Positions 12,601-23,866 are shown, counted from the stretch's first letter. The stretch is 64,000 nt of DNA from Auriscalpium vulgare (GCA_019915015.1 JAHBBC010000015.1:186001-250000); one strand, 5' to 3'. Notes: generated from the letters alone by a model not told the origin. Program-made: numbers and translations.

Positions 12601-12973
12601 TCTTGCTTGTGCTCGCTTTCGCAGAGGATGCTGTAAGACACAGGGATGTCCGTTAACCCTGCGTGCGACATGCAAGTGGACACACACCTTGGGGCAACAC
12701 ATGCTTCAGAGGCTCCGGCGAGCTCCGCGAGTCCTCCACCTCACTCTGGCGCTTCGGAGGCGACGGTGTAATCTTGAGTCTGGGAGAGACGGGCAGAACA
12801 ACCTCCATGATCATCTTGGGCCGCTTCCTCGCCCTAGGGTCCGGGTCTGGACTTGGGTGCGTCCCGGGCCTGCCACCGTGGTCACTGCCCAATTCCGCAT
12901 CTTCGGCCGCGTACTCTTGAGCTCGTCGCTGTCGTTTGAGAGCCCGCCGGCCATAGGTGATGCGTGCGCTCAT
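9625..12973 (-). CDS. WAPL: WAPL/Wpl1-type cohesin release factor
   Basis: WAPL opens cohesin rings and releases them from chromatin. ATG at 12973 gives MSARITYGRRALKRQRRAQE, then a low-complexity Ser/Pro-rich N-terminus (12.0-12.9 kb). The conserved WAPL domain starts near 11470 with LKSITELRSKGESRRFMDEV and GYLFEGMDQ, then SALEIVTKLCDVDFARRAKA with TDFLTRAWDVLRGAG. It continues in helical repeats to about 9.65 kb (KCLESTLRVLINLSHENTVW). The C-terminus is FLESLRDK then TGA at 9625. The N-terminal low-complexity region contains a duplicated mini-exon (see repeats). It is head to head with BIR1, 175 bp between the start codons. Confidence 0.88.
12481..12509 (-). repeat. WAPL mini-exon repeat, copy B
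   Basis: 29 bp (TGCTTGTGCTGGCCTTCGCG at its start on the plus strand), matched by 12604-12632 with three mismatches. Read on the minus strand it begins directly after a TAG acceptor and encodes SSAKASTSK in the WAPL frame. It ends in a donor GTAGC near 12470. Confidence 0.6.
12604..12632 (-). repeat. WAPL mini-exon repeat, copy A
   Basis: The partner of 12481-12509, 123 bp away. On the minus strand it follows a CTTACAG acceptor, encodes SSAKASTSKSSQGSRK, and its exon ends in the donor GTGCGT near 12564. Two adjacent small exons coding almost the same peptide suggest exon duplication. Confidence 0.6.
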
Positions 12974-13148
12974 GAGGGAAAGACAATAAGAATAGCATCA
13001 TAGCCGTGTCGACTTCACTTTCAGTTCGCGGCCGGCGCGCGTGACACTGTCGTGACGACGCGTCCGTCACGTTCACGTTGCCTCAACCGGAAGCCTTCAA
13101 CTCGACCACGACGCCCACCGCCCGCCTCTTCTCCCAGCCGCGCCGCAG
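12974..13148. promoter_or_regulatory. Bidirectional promoter WAPL/BIR1
   Basis: Only 175 bp separates the divergent start codons of a cohesin release factor and a chromosomal passenger subunit. The stretch contains short CG-rich palindromes (GCGGCCGGCGCGC near 13028, TGTCGTGACGACGCG near 13048). No MluI-type ACGCGT is intact; ACGCGTCCG occurs at about 13058. A shared cell-cycle promoter is inferred from the layout, not shown. Confidence 0.45.
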
Positions 13149-15804
13149 ATGGAGGTGTATACAGCCCGCCTCGCTTCATTCAAGGACCAGCGCGTGAAGT
13201 TCGCTTCGGCAAAGCGTTATGTGAAAGTGAGTTGGCCGCACCCCAAAACCTTCGCAGCGACACCCGAGATGCTCGCGGAGGCAGGGTTTTACTTTGCGCC
13301 GACATTGGAGGACCGCGACAACGCGGTTTGCTTCTTGTGTGAGAAGGAGCTGAGCGGGTGGGAGGAGGAGGACGACCCGTTTACAATCCATTGGAAGAAG
13401 TGCCGAGACAAGTGCGCGTGGGCGGTAGTTCGGTGTGGGTTGGGGGAGGACATCGATCGCAAGGGAAAGTACGTCGTGCCATTCTCGTTGGCTCATTGAA
13501 GAGGCAGACTTATTTTGCGCGTCCGGCAGCTTCACTTTCAGCGATCCGGCGCGGCAGCCGGGCAGCAAGGTTATGGAAAAGGCGCGCCTGTCGACGTTCA
13601 AGGCAAATGGCTGGTGGCCTCACGATCAGGTCAAGGGCCATGGTGCTAGCTCTGGCAAGGTGCGAATGAACTTTTGATCGCTGTAATTCGTATTTACAAG
13701 GTGATGCGCATATAGATGGCGAAAGCGGGTTTCGTGTATACTCCGCAGCAGGCGGGCGACGATACGGCAACATGTTTTTACTGCCACGTATCGCTAAGTG
13801 GGTGGGATGAAGACGACGATCCGCTGTGAGTATCTCCCTGACACTGCGCGGTCCCTTATAGTGACACTCTTGCTCGCTTCCAGAGAAGAGCACAACAAAC
13901 GCGTGAAGAAATCAGGGACCTCATGTCCTTTCTTTTCCGACCCCTCCACCACGAAGCCAGCCCCGAAGCCGTTATCTCGCCAGTCGACGAAGCCAAAATC
14001 GCGTGCAGGATCGCGACAACCGCAGCCGGTAGCGTCGGACGTGTCTGACTCGCCATTGGCCTCCGAAGACGAGCTCATCGCTGCCCCGGCGCCGCCCCCC
14101 AAACGCAGTCGCACAATCTCAGTGGCCGCGCCGACTGTGGATAAGGAGCCAGCGGACACGCTTCGGAGATCAACGCGGGGCTCCAAGGCGAGGGCCGCGA
14201 CATCGGAGGTCGAGGACGAGGCGAGCGGGAGCGACATTGGGCGGTCGAAAGGTGCGCGCGGCCGTGTCGCGAAAACCAAGACCAAGGAACGGATCGAGGC
14301 CATCGAGGAGGAGGGGGAAGAGGAGGACGCTGGGAAGGCGCCGGCGGCGCTTAAGAAAAGCGTGCGAGGGAAGGAGAACGTCGCCGGAGAGGAGGCACTT
14401 CCTAAAGCACCAGCAGCAAAGAAAGGCAAGGGGAAGAAAGCCGAGGACACAGATGACGAGGTGGCGAAACCCAAGCGCGGGCGTAAGCCCAAGGTCGCGC
14501 AAACGGATGATGAAGCGGGCACAAACGCCGAAACGGACGCGGATCCTAAGCCAGCTAAGAAGGGCAGGAAGAAGGTTTTCGAGCCCCCCGTGGAAGTGGA
14601 CAGGGAGGTAGAGGTACGGGATGAGCAGCCGCGACCTACCCGGAAGACGGCGCGCAAGTCGGCGGCTCGCTCAAAGTCGAGGGCGCGCGGCAAGACACCC
14701 GCGCTCCCTTCCGACGACGACGACTCTGATGACGACGCGATGGTCACTGCACGCTCGGGATCCATGGATGAAACGGACGCTGCGCCGCCACAGCCTCGGG
14801 CGCAGCGGGCGGCTAGCGCCAAACCCCCAGCAAAGACCCCGCGCGCGAAGTCGAAGAGCAAGAGCAAGGCGCCTCCGCCGGAGCCGGAGCCTGAGCCTGA
14901 GGAGAGCGATTTCGAGACGCCACCGGAGGTTCTTGACATCGACAGCGACCTGCCCGCACCTGCTGCGCCCCCGAAGAAAGCCACGAAGCCCGCGTCAAAG
15001 GCGACGCCTGTACCTGCCCCCGAGGCTGAGCTCCCACCGTCCGATATCGAGATGGACAGCGCCGAGGACGAGCCGCCCGCGCCTGCACCAGTCAAGAAGT
15101 CAAGAAAGGCGAGCAAGAGCACCGTCCCGGCGCCCGAGGAGCCGTGTAGCCGCACCACGACACAGTCGAGCACGTCGTCCAAGGCAAGCGGGAAGGCCAA
15201 GGCGAAGACACGCATGCCGCCTAGCTCTTCGGTGAGCTCGGTCGAGGTGTCGCGGCGCGATGCGATGGAGGTCGACGAGGAGGTGCATATTCCGCATCCA
15301 GTAAGGAATGCCGGGCATGCTCAGGCGCGGGATACTGATGAAGACGTGGACGAACCCATGCGATTGCCACGCCTGCCCGAACGATCAATACACGCACCAA
15401 AACGACCGCCGCGCTCCCCCGAGCGTCCTCCTCGATCGCCTGAACGTCCGCCTCGGTCGCATCAGTCGCCTGAGCGGCCGCCACGGTCGCCCGAGCGGCC
15501 TGTGCACCACATCGTCGCCTCTCCCCATCGCTTGGAGCCCCCCACGACCCCACCGCCGTCTTCTTCCTCCCTGCCCACGATCCCATCATTCCAGTCGCAG
15601 TCATCACTGAGCGATGACGATGCGATGCTCCCGCTGGTGCCACAGGCCGCGCTGACGGAGGAGGAGCGCTCAATGACAGTCGAGCAGTGGATCCGGCATG
15701 AGATTGAGGTGCAATACGCGCAGCTGCAGCGCGAGGGGGAGATGCACTTGCGGCGGCTGCAGGAGCGGGCGGACGAGGTGCGGAGGCACATTGAGGCGCT
15801 GTGA
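13149..15804 (+). CDS. BIR1: BIR1/survivin-like chromosomal passenger protein
   Basis: A fungal two-BIR protein of the chromosomal passenger complex (with Aurora and INCENP). ATG 13149. BIR1 holds CFLCEKELSGWEEEDDPFTI then HWKKCRDKC (zinc ligands CxxC, H, C). A second BIR after introns runs from DPARQPGSKVMEKARLSTFK to AGFVYTPQ, CFYCHVSLSGWDEDDDPLEE and H..C. From about 13.95 to 15.6 kb lies a long acidic/basic, Pro-rich disordered tail with PERPPRS-type repeats near 15410-15500. The C-terminal helix MTVEQWIRHEIEVQYAQLQR (15673 onward) resembles the region that bundles with INCENP and borealin. Stop TGA 15802-15804. The 473-codon antisense frame over 13794-15215 is a composition shadow. Confidence 0.9.
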
Positions 15805-17390
15805 GTGCGGGATGTGCTGTGTGGTTCTCGTTATTGCGTGTGATGGACCTTGTTGTAACTTCTTTCTCGTTTTCTTTTGTTGTTTTCACGCTGCATATTT
15901 TTATCGCTCTCTTGCAATCCTTTCAGCGCAACGCCTGCACTGTGCAGTGCCGGCAGACTTGACGGCACGGTTGCCCGTCCAGCAGCTCTCCCCATTGAGG
16001 CGTGTCGTACAGCTGATCCTGAGCTCGCGAAGGTTGAAGCTGTCTACTCTGCCTCGGGGAGACTAGCGTGTCGCACCGTCTTCTACTATGGTGGTCATCT
16101 ACCATCTACTCACTGTCAACGTTTTGATAGCCTGGGCCAACGGCATTCTCCGCGACGGGAGCGAGAGCGCTTCTTGCTTGGCTACTTGATATATATCCTA
16201 AAAGTTCTTGCAATTGGATTTAATCCCGCGTCTCTAACGGAGAACGCATTCCTCACGCTCTGCTTTTCAAGCTCACAGAGTGACTGGAGCCCTTCGTTGC
16301 CAATGAGGCCACACACCAACTTCGCGAAGAGGGTGTACGAGACGTGGATAGGACGGATGCTGCAGACAAGTCTGCTTCCAAAGAGGCACCACTACTACGG
16401 TACAGTAGCTGTTGGGTCGTCGTATTCAAAGCACATCGCAGTTATCTTGCGTCTTCAGAAATCGGAGTGTCACGGACGTCCACGCAGTGTATAGTCTGTC
16501 GCCTCCATCTATCGTTATGTGTACCTCGTTGCGGTCGCATTTTGTTTATCCCCGACAGACCGCTTCAAGTTGGTTCCTACGCTTGCTTCCACGACAGCTC
16601 CGTGTGGACAGCTCGTCTTCCCTCCCTGCGCTTGCTGCTGCAACGACTCTGTTTGCAGATGCTCCTTGGCCTTCCTTAGCCCGTTACTACCGCAGATCTA
16701 CGATGTCGTCGCGACGCGCTGTGCAGGGACACTCGGGGGCCGGCGATCCCCTTCGAGCACGATCATGCAGTCCCAATACCATCGTTTTGATGATGTCTCG
16801 CATGGGCGCTGAGCACCAGGGAGCACCCCAGTCGTCGTCCCTTCTTATACAGTATGACTGAGTCTTTGCCATTAATATTCGAGTTCCGAGCCACACCTTC
16901 AAGCGGCACGCCTTGCAGATGAACTCGGGTGCGACGGCGCGGCGAACGCGATGCGCGGGCGATTTGTGTTGCTGGCGTCGCGCGCGTAGCTAAACATAGT
17001 GCCCCAAGAAGTAATTAGCCACGCGGCACTGCGGTGAAGTAAAGGGCCGAGCCCTTGCCGAGACGGAGCTAAGAGCAACTGTGTTTTGTGAGCACACCCG
17101 CGCCCATCTGCGAGTTATTCTGAAGCTCTATGAAGCGACTGTATTATTGTAGCGACAAGGTCCCAGGCTAGCGGGATGGGCGCGGATGGACGCCACAAGG
17201 TAGGCGAGGACGACAGCTGCCAGAAATTAGGCGGCAGACGCGCGGAGATGCGATCGGGGCTTGCCGCAGGGCACAATAACTCCAATGATATAATGGCTCT
17301 TTCGTGGTAACGTCGACCGTTCCCACCACCCGTTTGCTCTCCACTTCGTTCTTTTCCCTTGATTCGTTTTCCTTCCTCCTCCCAAAAGCC
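15805..17390. other. Intergenic region without a supportable gene
   Basis: 1.6 kb between BIR1 and the GPI-type protein. The longest plus-strand frame (15877-16494, 205 codons) begins at TTG, has no family resemblance and no splice logic I could support. T-rich tracts near 15850 are compatible with the BIR1 3' end. Pyrimidine-rich sequence just before 17391 fits the promoter of the next gene. Confidence 0.5.
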
Positions 17391-18913
17391 ATGCGCGCGT
17401 CCTTGCTCACCCTCGCCTCTCTTTACCTCGTCCCCGCCGCCGTGCGCGCGGAGCCCTGCATCGCGTTCGACATTGACTGGAACCTCCTCGCGTTTGGCCT
17501 CGACGGCAAGGACTGGAGCGCGGGCACCCAGGACCAGTGGGCAAGCGGTGCGCCTATCACTTTTTCGTTGACTTCGAGAGGAGGGTCTGACGAATGCCGT
17601 ATGGGTATATAGGAAAGGCCTCGGATATCACGACCTCAGGTCGACCGTATGTGCTCGCTCGCCGTTGTACATCGTGCTCCATGCCTAACACGTGTGTGCA
17701 GACCATTCGATGGCGCCAACACCACCTGCTACCTCTCCCAGGTGCGCCTCGCCCACCGCATGCATGTCCTGCATGCCGCTGACAATTCCCGCAGTTCACC
17801 AACGCCATCTACGTCGCGAACGCCGACGGAAATGCGCCCTCGGATATTCACATCTACGACGCGACCGCAAAGTCGTGGTCGACACAGTCCGTCACGACGG
17901 GCAACTTTGATCCCACGTCGTTCACCGCCATCCTCGACCATGACACAAACGTCTTCTGTGCGCCTTGTCTCCACGCGCGCACCGCATTTTGCTGACCGCC
18001 GCTCTCACGCCGCCAGATGCTGCCTCCCACGGCGAGCTGTACCACCTCGACATGGGCCTCCTCAAGTCAGCAAACAGCACGGCATTAGACTGGGTCGACG
18101 TCGAGGCGCTGCCCTACTCCTCAGGGTATGAGCCCGTCATGGCCCTCGCACAGAATCACATCCATTTCTTGGACGTGCCGAATACCCCTGCCGGCAATGC
18201 GGACATCTACGTCATCCACTGTGTGTGAATTCCGCGGCGAACTAGGTGGCCGATCACTGACCATTCTCTGCCAGTCAATTTCTTCCAGCCCGACGCCCAG
18301 TCTTACCCGGCTTCGAGCGGCAGCTCGTTCCCGGCGACCCATGGGCAGACCGCGTCCTTCTTCCAAGCCGTCGGTGTAAGTTTGTGATCCCCGTACGCAT
18401 GTCACCGTCTGATACACGTCTCACCGTCTCCAGGTCCAAGAAGAGTTCGCCTTCATCCCCGATGACGGCTCCGCGACATATGTAGTCAACGTCGAGAACA
18501 ATTCTACGCAGACACTCGCGGGCCCCACTACGAAGGACGCCCGTGCGACGTACTTCGCGGGCATCACGTCACTCGTGCAGCTCGACAGCTCCGGCGCGGT
18601 CAGCTACCTGCCATACAACACGAACGACACCGCCGCGAACGCGCAGGCCACTTGGACACCCATCACCGCGCTGGCGAGTGTCGCGCCCCCCGGCAGCAGC
18701 GGCGGCATTTCGTCTGGCAACAGCACGAGCAGCGCAAGCAGCGGAGCGCCGAAGACAACTGGCTCGGCGGCCGCGAAGCCCTCGGGCTCGTCGGCGGCGT
18801 CCGCGTCCGCGTCGTCAACGCCGAACGGCGCTGCTGCGCTGACGGCCCCGTCCACGCTCGTCGGCGGTGTTGTCAGCGCGATGCTGATAGCCGTCGGCGC
18901 GGCGCTGCTGTAG
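17391..18913 (+). CDS. Secreted, probably GPI-anchored protein of unknown function
   Basis: The ATG at 17391 begins a signal peptide (MRASLLTLASLYLVPAAVRA). The mature part contains ADG/DIHIYDATAKSWSTQ and ATHGQTASFFQ motifs that look like beta-propeller or kelch-like blades, with N-glycosylation sites (NST, NNST, NDT). The last exon turns into a Ser/Ala/Gly-rich stalk (18690-18840) and ends in a hydrophobic tail, LVGGVVSAMLIAVGAALL, at TAG 18911-18913. This is the classical GPI-attachment layout. About five short introns interrupt it. I recognise the architecture (a conserved basidiomycete extracellular protein), not a named family. Confidence 0.8.
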
Positions 18914-19549
18914 CGCACTCATTGCCTCGTCTCTCCCCCACCCCATTGCTCTCGAGCTGCATACACACATACCCACACTCACTGACGGACAGAGACATCA
19001 CCTAACGGACTTGATTTTTTCGCATCCTGCTTGCTTTGAAACAGACCCATCGCTTTCGCTTTCGTCCCGAGTCGTGACTGGAAGGGCGGCAGGCCCGTGT
19101 TCTGCTAATCACTCCACACACACTATCTTACTTTACCTTCGCTCGCTGGCGTTTATTGTTAGCTTGCATATAAAATCCGCATATGGCAATACGGACAATA
19201 TCGGCCATGGAGAAGATTTCCGTCCTGACATAAAGTACTTACATTTCTTGGCTTGCTTGCGTGCGAGTTGTTCATAGGAATGTGGATATACTGTGCTTGA
19301 AGTTAGGCGTCGAATTGTGCAGACTGCGGCCGGCTTTACGTGCGTTACTGATAATCTTCCCAAGTTTCTGTGAAGATTCAGATACTTATTGGTCTCTTGC
19401 TCGGTGATCTGCCGTCAAGTTGTCCCTCGACCTTGCCTCGACCTCCCTCGAAGATGAAACCAGGGTCCGGCAACTTGCAATTATAGCCGCTTGATATCCA
19501 TCAATTCCGAGACAAGTCGTCCGAGTCTTCATTCGCGGCTAACGCTGCT

Positions 19550-19610
19550 TGTACTACCGGCTGATCGACTATCATCGGCCGCGTTCGTTCAGTCTGCTTC
19601 CAGGAGACTA
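19550..19610 (+). mobile_element. 61-bp insertion with 9-bp target duplication, copy 1
   Basis: Begins TGTACTACCGGCTGATCGAC and ends GCTTCCAGGAGACTA. It is flanked on both sides by AACGCTGCT (19541-19549 and 19611-19619), a direct repeat expected of a target-site duplication. The same 61 bp, base for base, recurs at 23336. No clear terminal inverted repeat. Internally it has GT near the left end and TTCCAG near the right end, an intron-like layout. Confidence 0.75.
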
Positions 19611-20976
19611 AACGCTGCTCCTCGGGCCCGCCACTACCACCTCTTGGACTCAATGGTCGGACGCAATCACCGGCACTCTCACAATAGCGCCCTCCTCATT
19701 CTAAACCTATGGCGACAGTTTCCATTCATCGTCGCCGCTTAGCGAAAAGCTCTGCGGCAACACAATGCGAAGCGTGCATTCCGGCGCTTCATTCATGACT
19801 TCATTTTTGTCATCGGGCACATAATCCGAATGTCATGATCTACCGCCGCGTTCAGTCTGCTTCCAGGAAACTACTGGCCGCCACGTAATTCGGAAACTTC
19901 TGCTGTGGTGGTAAACTTGGTCACATTGACTACCGACAGAGGTATGCAAGAGGTATGGCAGCGCGTGGATTCCTTTCAATGCAGGCTCACAACTTGTCCC
20001 TCAGTTCTGACTGGGAACTAGTGGACGGGACCAACCGCCTGGAGAGTGCCCAGTGCCCACCGCCGAGAGCTCGAGGCTACCGGACATAATCATCAGCAAG
20101 AGACTCTAGAAACGCTGGACGCTTGCCAACTCGTATGCTTTTATCGTCTCGGCAAGTCGCACTGCTGTCCTCGCCGCGCCCTGAGACACGCCATGCCACG
20201 CCAATGCCATTCACTCCCACCAACACATCTAACTCTTCATGCTCACCGGCATGCGCCCCTCCCACCTCGTTTTCCGTGGTCCGTTGTCACCATTCCCGCT
20301 CGAGTTGACTACCTCATCGCAGATCTCTACGCCAGGACGCTGGACCCTGGCACTCACTTTCCTGCGCTCACTCAGTACTCATCGTCTGAGGACATGCTTT
20401 GTACGTTTCTCATGCGGGCTCATGGCCATCACTGGGAGCCCAGCCATCGTGCCGTGCAAGACTGTTGTGACGCGCTTTCCTTCCGCAGGGCGCGGGGTGC
20501 AGTGGCGTCCTGGGAGCTAAGCACTGCGAAGTGCCCGGTGGACGAGTACGCGCTGGACTCGGCGAGGAGCAGTCTCCGCAGGAGCGGGCAATCAGTGATA
20601 ATGGCGTCGTTCTCGGGGTGACGGGTAGGCGCCTTCTGGTCGTCATGCACTCCGTCTCACTTTTTGTCATTTTCAGCAGGCGTGCGCAAGGTGTCCGGCA
20701 ATTCCCGATGCAACGCGTTTCCTGGACTTAACAAGACATGTTCATGCCTTCACAATAACAATTCCATCTGGATTGCTCTCTGTCTGGCAACAATATCTCG
20801 CCTCCATGGCATGTTCTGCCTTCTACCGCGAGAAGCTCGTAGCGGCACAATAAGCCGTCGTTCTGCGACTGGAAGCCGAGCGTCGCGACGTCACGGTGAT
20901 TGTAGCTGTCCGACGTCTTATTGTAATCCTCAGGCTTATGCATTTTGTGAGTCTTTTCTATTGTCTGGTGTAGTTG

Positions 20977-20983
20977 TATAAAT
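20977..20983 (+). promoter_or_regulatory. TATA-like element of the F-box gene
   Basis: TATAAAT about 100 bp before the ATG at 21084, in an otherwise pyrimidine-rich leader (CATTTGTCAGACTTCCACTG and on). Position and sequence are compatible with a core promoter. Confidence 0.4.
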
Positions 20984-21083
20984 GCTCAATACCATACGGA
21001 AGTGATCTCTTCGCTCTGGAGCCATTTCTTGCATTTGTCAGACTTCCACTGTATCCCCTTCAACTATCCCCACTCGCAACGCC

Positions 21084-23180
21084 ATGGAACACAATTTCTC
21101 GACTTTGTTACGGCTTATGGAGGCAGAACGGCGGATGCTGATGGAGGCTCACCGGTACCGTGTAATGGCGGACCACCAGCTCGCGCTGATAGAGGCGGAA
21201 TATCGCAGGCCGATGGAGCCAGGCCAGCGCCAGCTACTGGAGGCGGACCACCAACAGATATGGGTCGAATACCGGGAGCGGCTCGCAGCCGCCAGTCATC
21301 GTAGGCTCATGGAGGCGAATGAGCGCTGGATTAGAGAGGAGCAGAGGCGACAGTTCATGGAGTCACAGCAACGCTGGGTCGTCGAGGTGGAACGCCGCCG
21401 ATTCCTGGAGGCGGAACAACGTTGGCTTATAGAAGAAGAAGAAAAAGAAAAAAAACGGTTCTTGGAGGAGGAACAGCGCCGTCTCGCACTGTCCGCCAGC
21501 TACCGCAGCCAGTCGGAACATCTTCGCGCAGTCAGGCGGTTCCCGGATGAACTCCTACTGTTAATCTTCTTCGACGTCGCCTCCAGCGGCCCTGTCGTCA
21601 ACATGTCAGGAAATCAGGACCCAGATGACGTGATCTACGAACGGGAAGGTGGCGGCTTCTATAGGAGGGATGGGACACTCCTGTGGCACGACCAGTGCCC
21701 GCCTACCGACTTCGCATTGAGCGAATATGCTCCAGCGTGGGTCCCACTTACGCTGGTTTGCAAATCCTGGCACAGGGCGGCATTCGATTCAAGAGCGTTC
21801 TGCAATCTCTTGTGGACAAGAGGACTGTGGTCCGCGCGCTGGACGGATTATGCCGTTCACAATTCCGCCCCCTTTCCTATCGACATCTTCGCACACTCGT
21901 ACATCTCCACGAGCACATGGAAGGCTACGCAATACCGAACAGACTTCAGCCCAACTGTCCAGAGGCTTCAGTTCCGCTCTGCTCTTGGTATTGCCCTTTC
22001 AGCCCTCGACCGTGTCAGGACTATCGTCTTGCGGAATTGCGATAACCGAACACCGGGCTCAGTGACTGCAACACCTGCCCTGTTAGCCCTGGAACGTATC
22101 CACAGTCATCCACTTCCAATGCTCGAGGTGCTCATCATCAATACGAGTGAGAAGGGGGCGTTGACGACCACTCCCCGGCTCGCCATCACTGGGGGCATCT
22201 TTTTGGGTCAGATCCCGGGACGCTTGCGGCAAATCCAGCTGGAAGGCTTCCCCATCCGCCAGCCGGCCCGTAATTTGTTTCAAAGCTCCGCGCTTGATTC
22301 TCTTCACCTCTCGGAATGCCATCGGGGCGTGCACTTTTGGAGGTCTTGGTCCGATTTTGCAGAGCTTTTGCAGAACGGGCCCGGGCTGAAGCAGTTGCGA
22401 ACGCTGCAACTCGGGTATGATATGCTTCCGAACAACGTCGAGGAACCTGTAGCCATATATCTCCCACGTCTCGAGCATCTGAGCGTGGAGTGCAATCTCT
22501 TCGAACTGGCCAGACTGCTCGAACGCGTGCGGATCCCACTCAACTCTTCTCTACGCCTCGTACTTCGTCTGGATAATAATAGGCGCGGACGCGCGGTGTC
22601 ACGCAGAGTCGCGCAACTGCTTGCAGAGTACTACAGCGAAGTGTGGCAGGCATCTAGCCAAGCGGTTCGCCCCTTCAGCATGCTGCGCTTCCTCTCTTCC
22701 ACGTCCAGTCCGGGGCCTCAGGCGTCTTGCCTTCAATACGTACAAGGATATGGAGCCAGTGGTCCGACGTTGGACATTTCGACAAAAAGTGCTTGGACGC
22801 ATAACGAGGGAGTCACGGTATCTGCGGTAGATCAACTGGTGTTTGCCCTTGGCCTGGCCAGCGAATTTTCGGCGTTCATGCCGGTACTGTTCCGGGACTC
22901 CATCGACACCTTTATAGCCGACCACAAAGGTCTTTTTGAAGACCTAGACTGGATTGAACTCAACACGGCGGTGCCACATGCCAAGTTCGTCCATCTTCAT
23001 GGCAAGTGCGGGCTATACTGGTTGCGTGCTGTCAGGAGTAACGACATCTTCTCGCGCGTGAAGGCATGTGATTTTCGAAATTTCGTTGAATGGGGAGGAG
23101 AGGAGGCGGATGCCGAGGTTGAGGCGGTGAGTCGAAGGAGAAACGGCCTTGAAGTGAACTTCTGGCATGAGCTTGCGTAG
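21084..23180 (+). CDS. Intronless F-box protein with N-terminal coiled coil
   Basis: 698 codons, no intron, ATG 21084, TAG 23178-23180. Residues 1-150 are a charged coiled coil built of about 14-18-residue degenerate units (RRxLMEAxxR, RRFLEAEQRWLIEEEE). The F-box begins at FPDELLLLIFFDV and ends in WVPLTLVCKSWHRAAFDSRA. It is interrupted by an insert rich in D/G/Y, as in many Agaricomycete F-box proteins. The C-terminal two-thirds carries weak leucine-rich segments (LDSLHLSECHRG, LRTLQLGYDML, LPRLEHLSVECNLFELARLL). Predicted role: substrate receptor of an SCF ubiquitin ligase; target unknown. Such genes are expanded and fast-evolving in mushrooms. The 61-bp insertions lie 1.5 kb upstream and 155 bp downstream. 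Confidence 0.82.
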   Translation: MEHNFSTLLRLMEAERRMLMEAHRYRVMADHQLALIEAEYRRPMEPGQRQLLEADHQQIWVEYRERLAAASHRRLMEANERWIREEQRRQFMESQQRWVVEVERRRFLEAEQRWLIEEEEKEKKRFLEEEQRRLALSASYRSQSEHLRAVRRFPDELLLLIFFDVASSGPVVNMSGNQDPDDVIYEREGGGFYRRDGTLLWHDQCPPTDFALSEYAPAWVPLTLVCKSWHRAAFDSRAFCNLLWTRGLWSARWTDYAVHNSAPFPIDIFAHSYISTSTWKATQYRTDFSPTVQRLQFRSALGIALSALDRVRTIVLRNCDNRTPGSVTATPALLALERIHSHPLPMLEVLIINTSEKGALTTTPRLAITGGIFLGQIPGRLRQIQLEGFPIRQPARNLFQSSALDSLHLSECHRGVHFWRSWSDFAELLQNGPGLKQLRTLQLGYDMLPNNVEEPVAIYLPRLEHLSVECNLFELARLLERVRIPLNSSLRLVLRLDNNRRGRAVSRRVAQLLAEYYSEVWQASSQAVRPFSMLRFLSSTSSPGPQASCLQYVQGYGASGPTLDISTKSAWTHNEGVTVSAVDQLVFALGLASEFSAFMPVLFRDSIDTFIADHKGLFEDLDWIELNTAVPHAKFVHLHGKCGLYWLRAVRSNDIFSRVKACDFRNFVEWGGEEADAEVEAVSRRRNGLEVNFWHELA

Positions 23181-23335
23181 GAAGGGTAATTATCTCTATT
23201 TTGCGTGTTACAATACCCTACATGTATAGTATGTATGCAATATGCGCTCAATCCAACATCCAAGGGCTCAGAGTTAGCGTGGGAAGTTGGTTGAAGTGAA
23301 CGACTCACTTGAACTGTCTTGAACAATGTAACATC

Positions 23336-23396
23336 TGTACTACCGGCTGATCGACTATCATCGGCCGCGTTCGTTCAGTCTGCTTCCAGGAGACTA
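23336..23396 (+). mobile_element. 61-bp insertion with 8-bp target duplication, copy 2
   Basis: Identical to 19550-19610 over 61 bp and in the same orientation. Flanked by GTAACATC (23328-23335 and 23397-23404). It lies 155 bp after the stop codon of the F-box gene, probably in its 3' untranslated or terminator region. Confidence 0.75.
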
Positions 23397-23866
23397 GTAA
23401 CATCCTATAGTAGGACCGGTACTAACCGGACACCATAACTCTCGTATAGACATCCATTGCGGTTTGTACGCGGAAAAGTCTGGTTACGCTTCTTGATCGC
23501 AGAACTCTGGTTCTGGCCAAAGGTCGAGGCTGTCGTGCGGCTGTGGGGTGCCGCATATGATGGGGCGAACCGTCCCAGAGCCGTCGCCTCTGAAGCCGAA
23601 CCCCTCTGCCAGCGTGGATACTGGAGGCTGGAGCTGGAGATCCAAGTTGACGCAAAATCATGCCGTCTCGGCGGCGCCCCGGTTCAACCAAGGCGCGCGG
23701 CACGCCGGCACAGGACTTCACCCGCTCGGCACCCCTTCCTAGGGACTTGAAGGCTTCGTCGGCAGTCTGGACTCTGGATTGCGTTGGCTAAGATTCCTCC
23801 TACTTAAGCTGAAGGTTGGCGGATTGATGGCTCACACCGTCCGCCCCTGCTCAACTTTGACTCGCG

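Larger units (their letters stand above)
18914..21083. other. Gene-poor stretch carrying 61-bp insertion and a degenerate copy
   Basis: 2.2 kb upstream of the F-box gene. It contains one intact 61-bp insertion (19550-19610) and a shortened relative near 19841-19872 that keeps CCGCGTTCAGTCTGCTTCCA. A 191-codon plus frame (20046-20621) starts with GTG and has no recognisable domain, so it is not called. A TATA-like TATAAAT lies at 20977. Confidence 0.5.

Noticed and set aside
13794..15215. 473-codon minus-strand frame
   Set aside because: Antisense to the low-complexity BIR1 tail; Ser/Ala/Gly composition is what that strand must give.
15877..16494. 205-codon plus-strand frame
   Set aside because: Starts at TTG, no domain, and lies in the 3' region of BIR1.
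20046..20621. 191-codon plus-strand frame
   Set aside because: Starts at GTG, no recognisable domain and no supporting splice structure.
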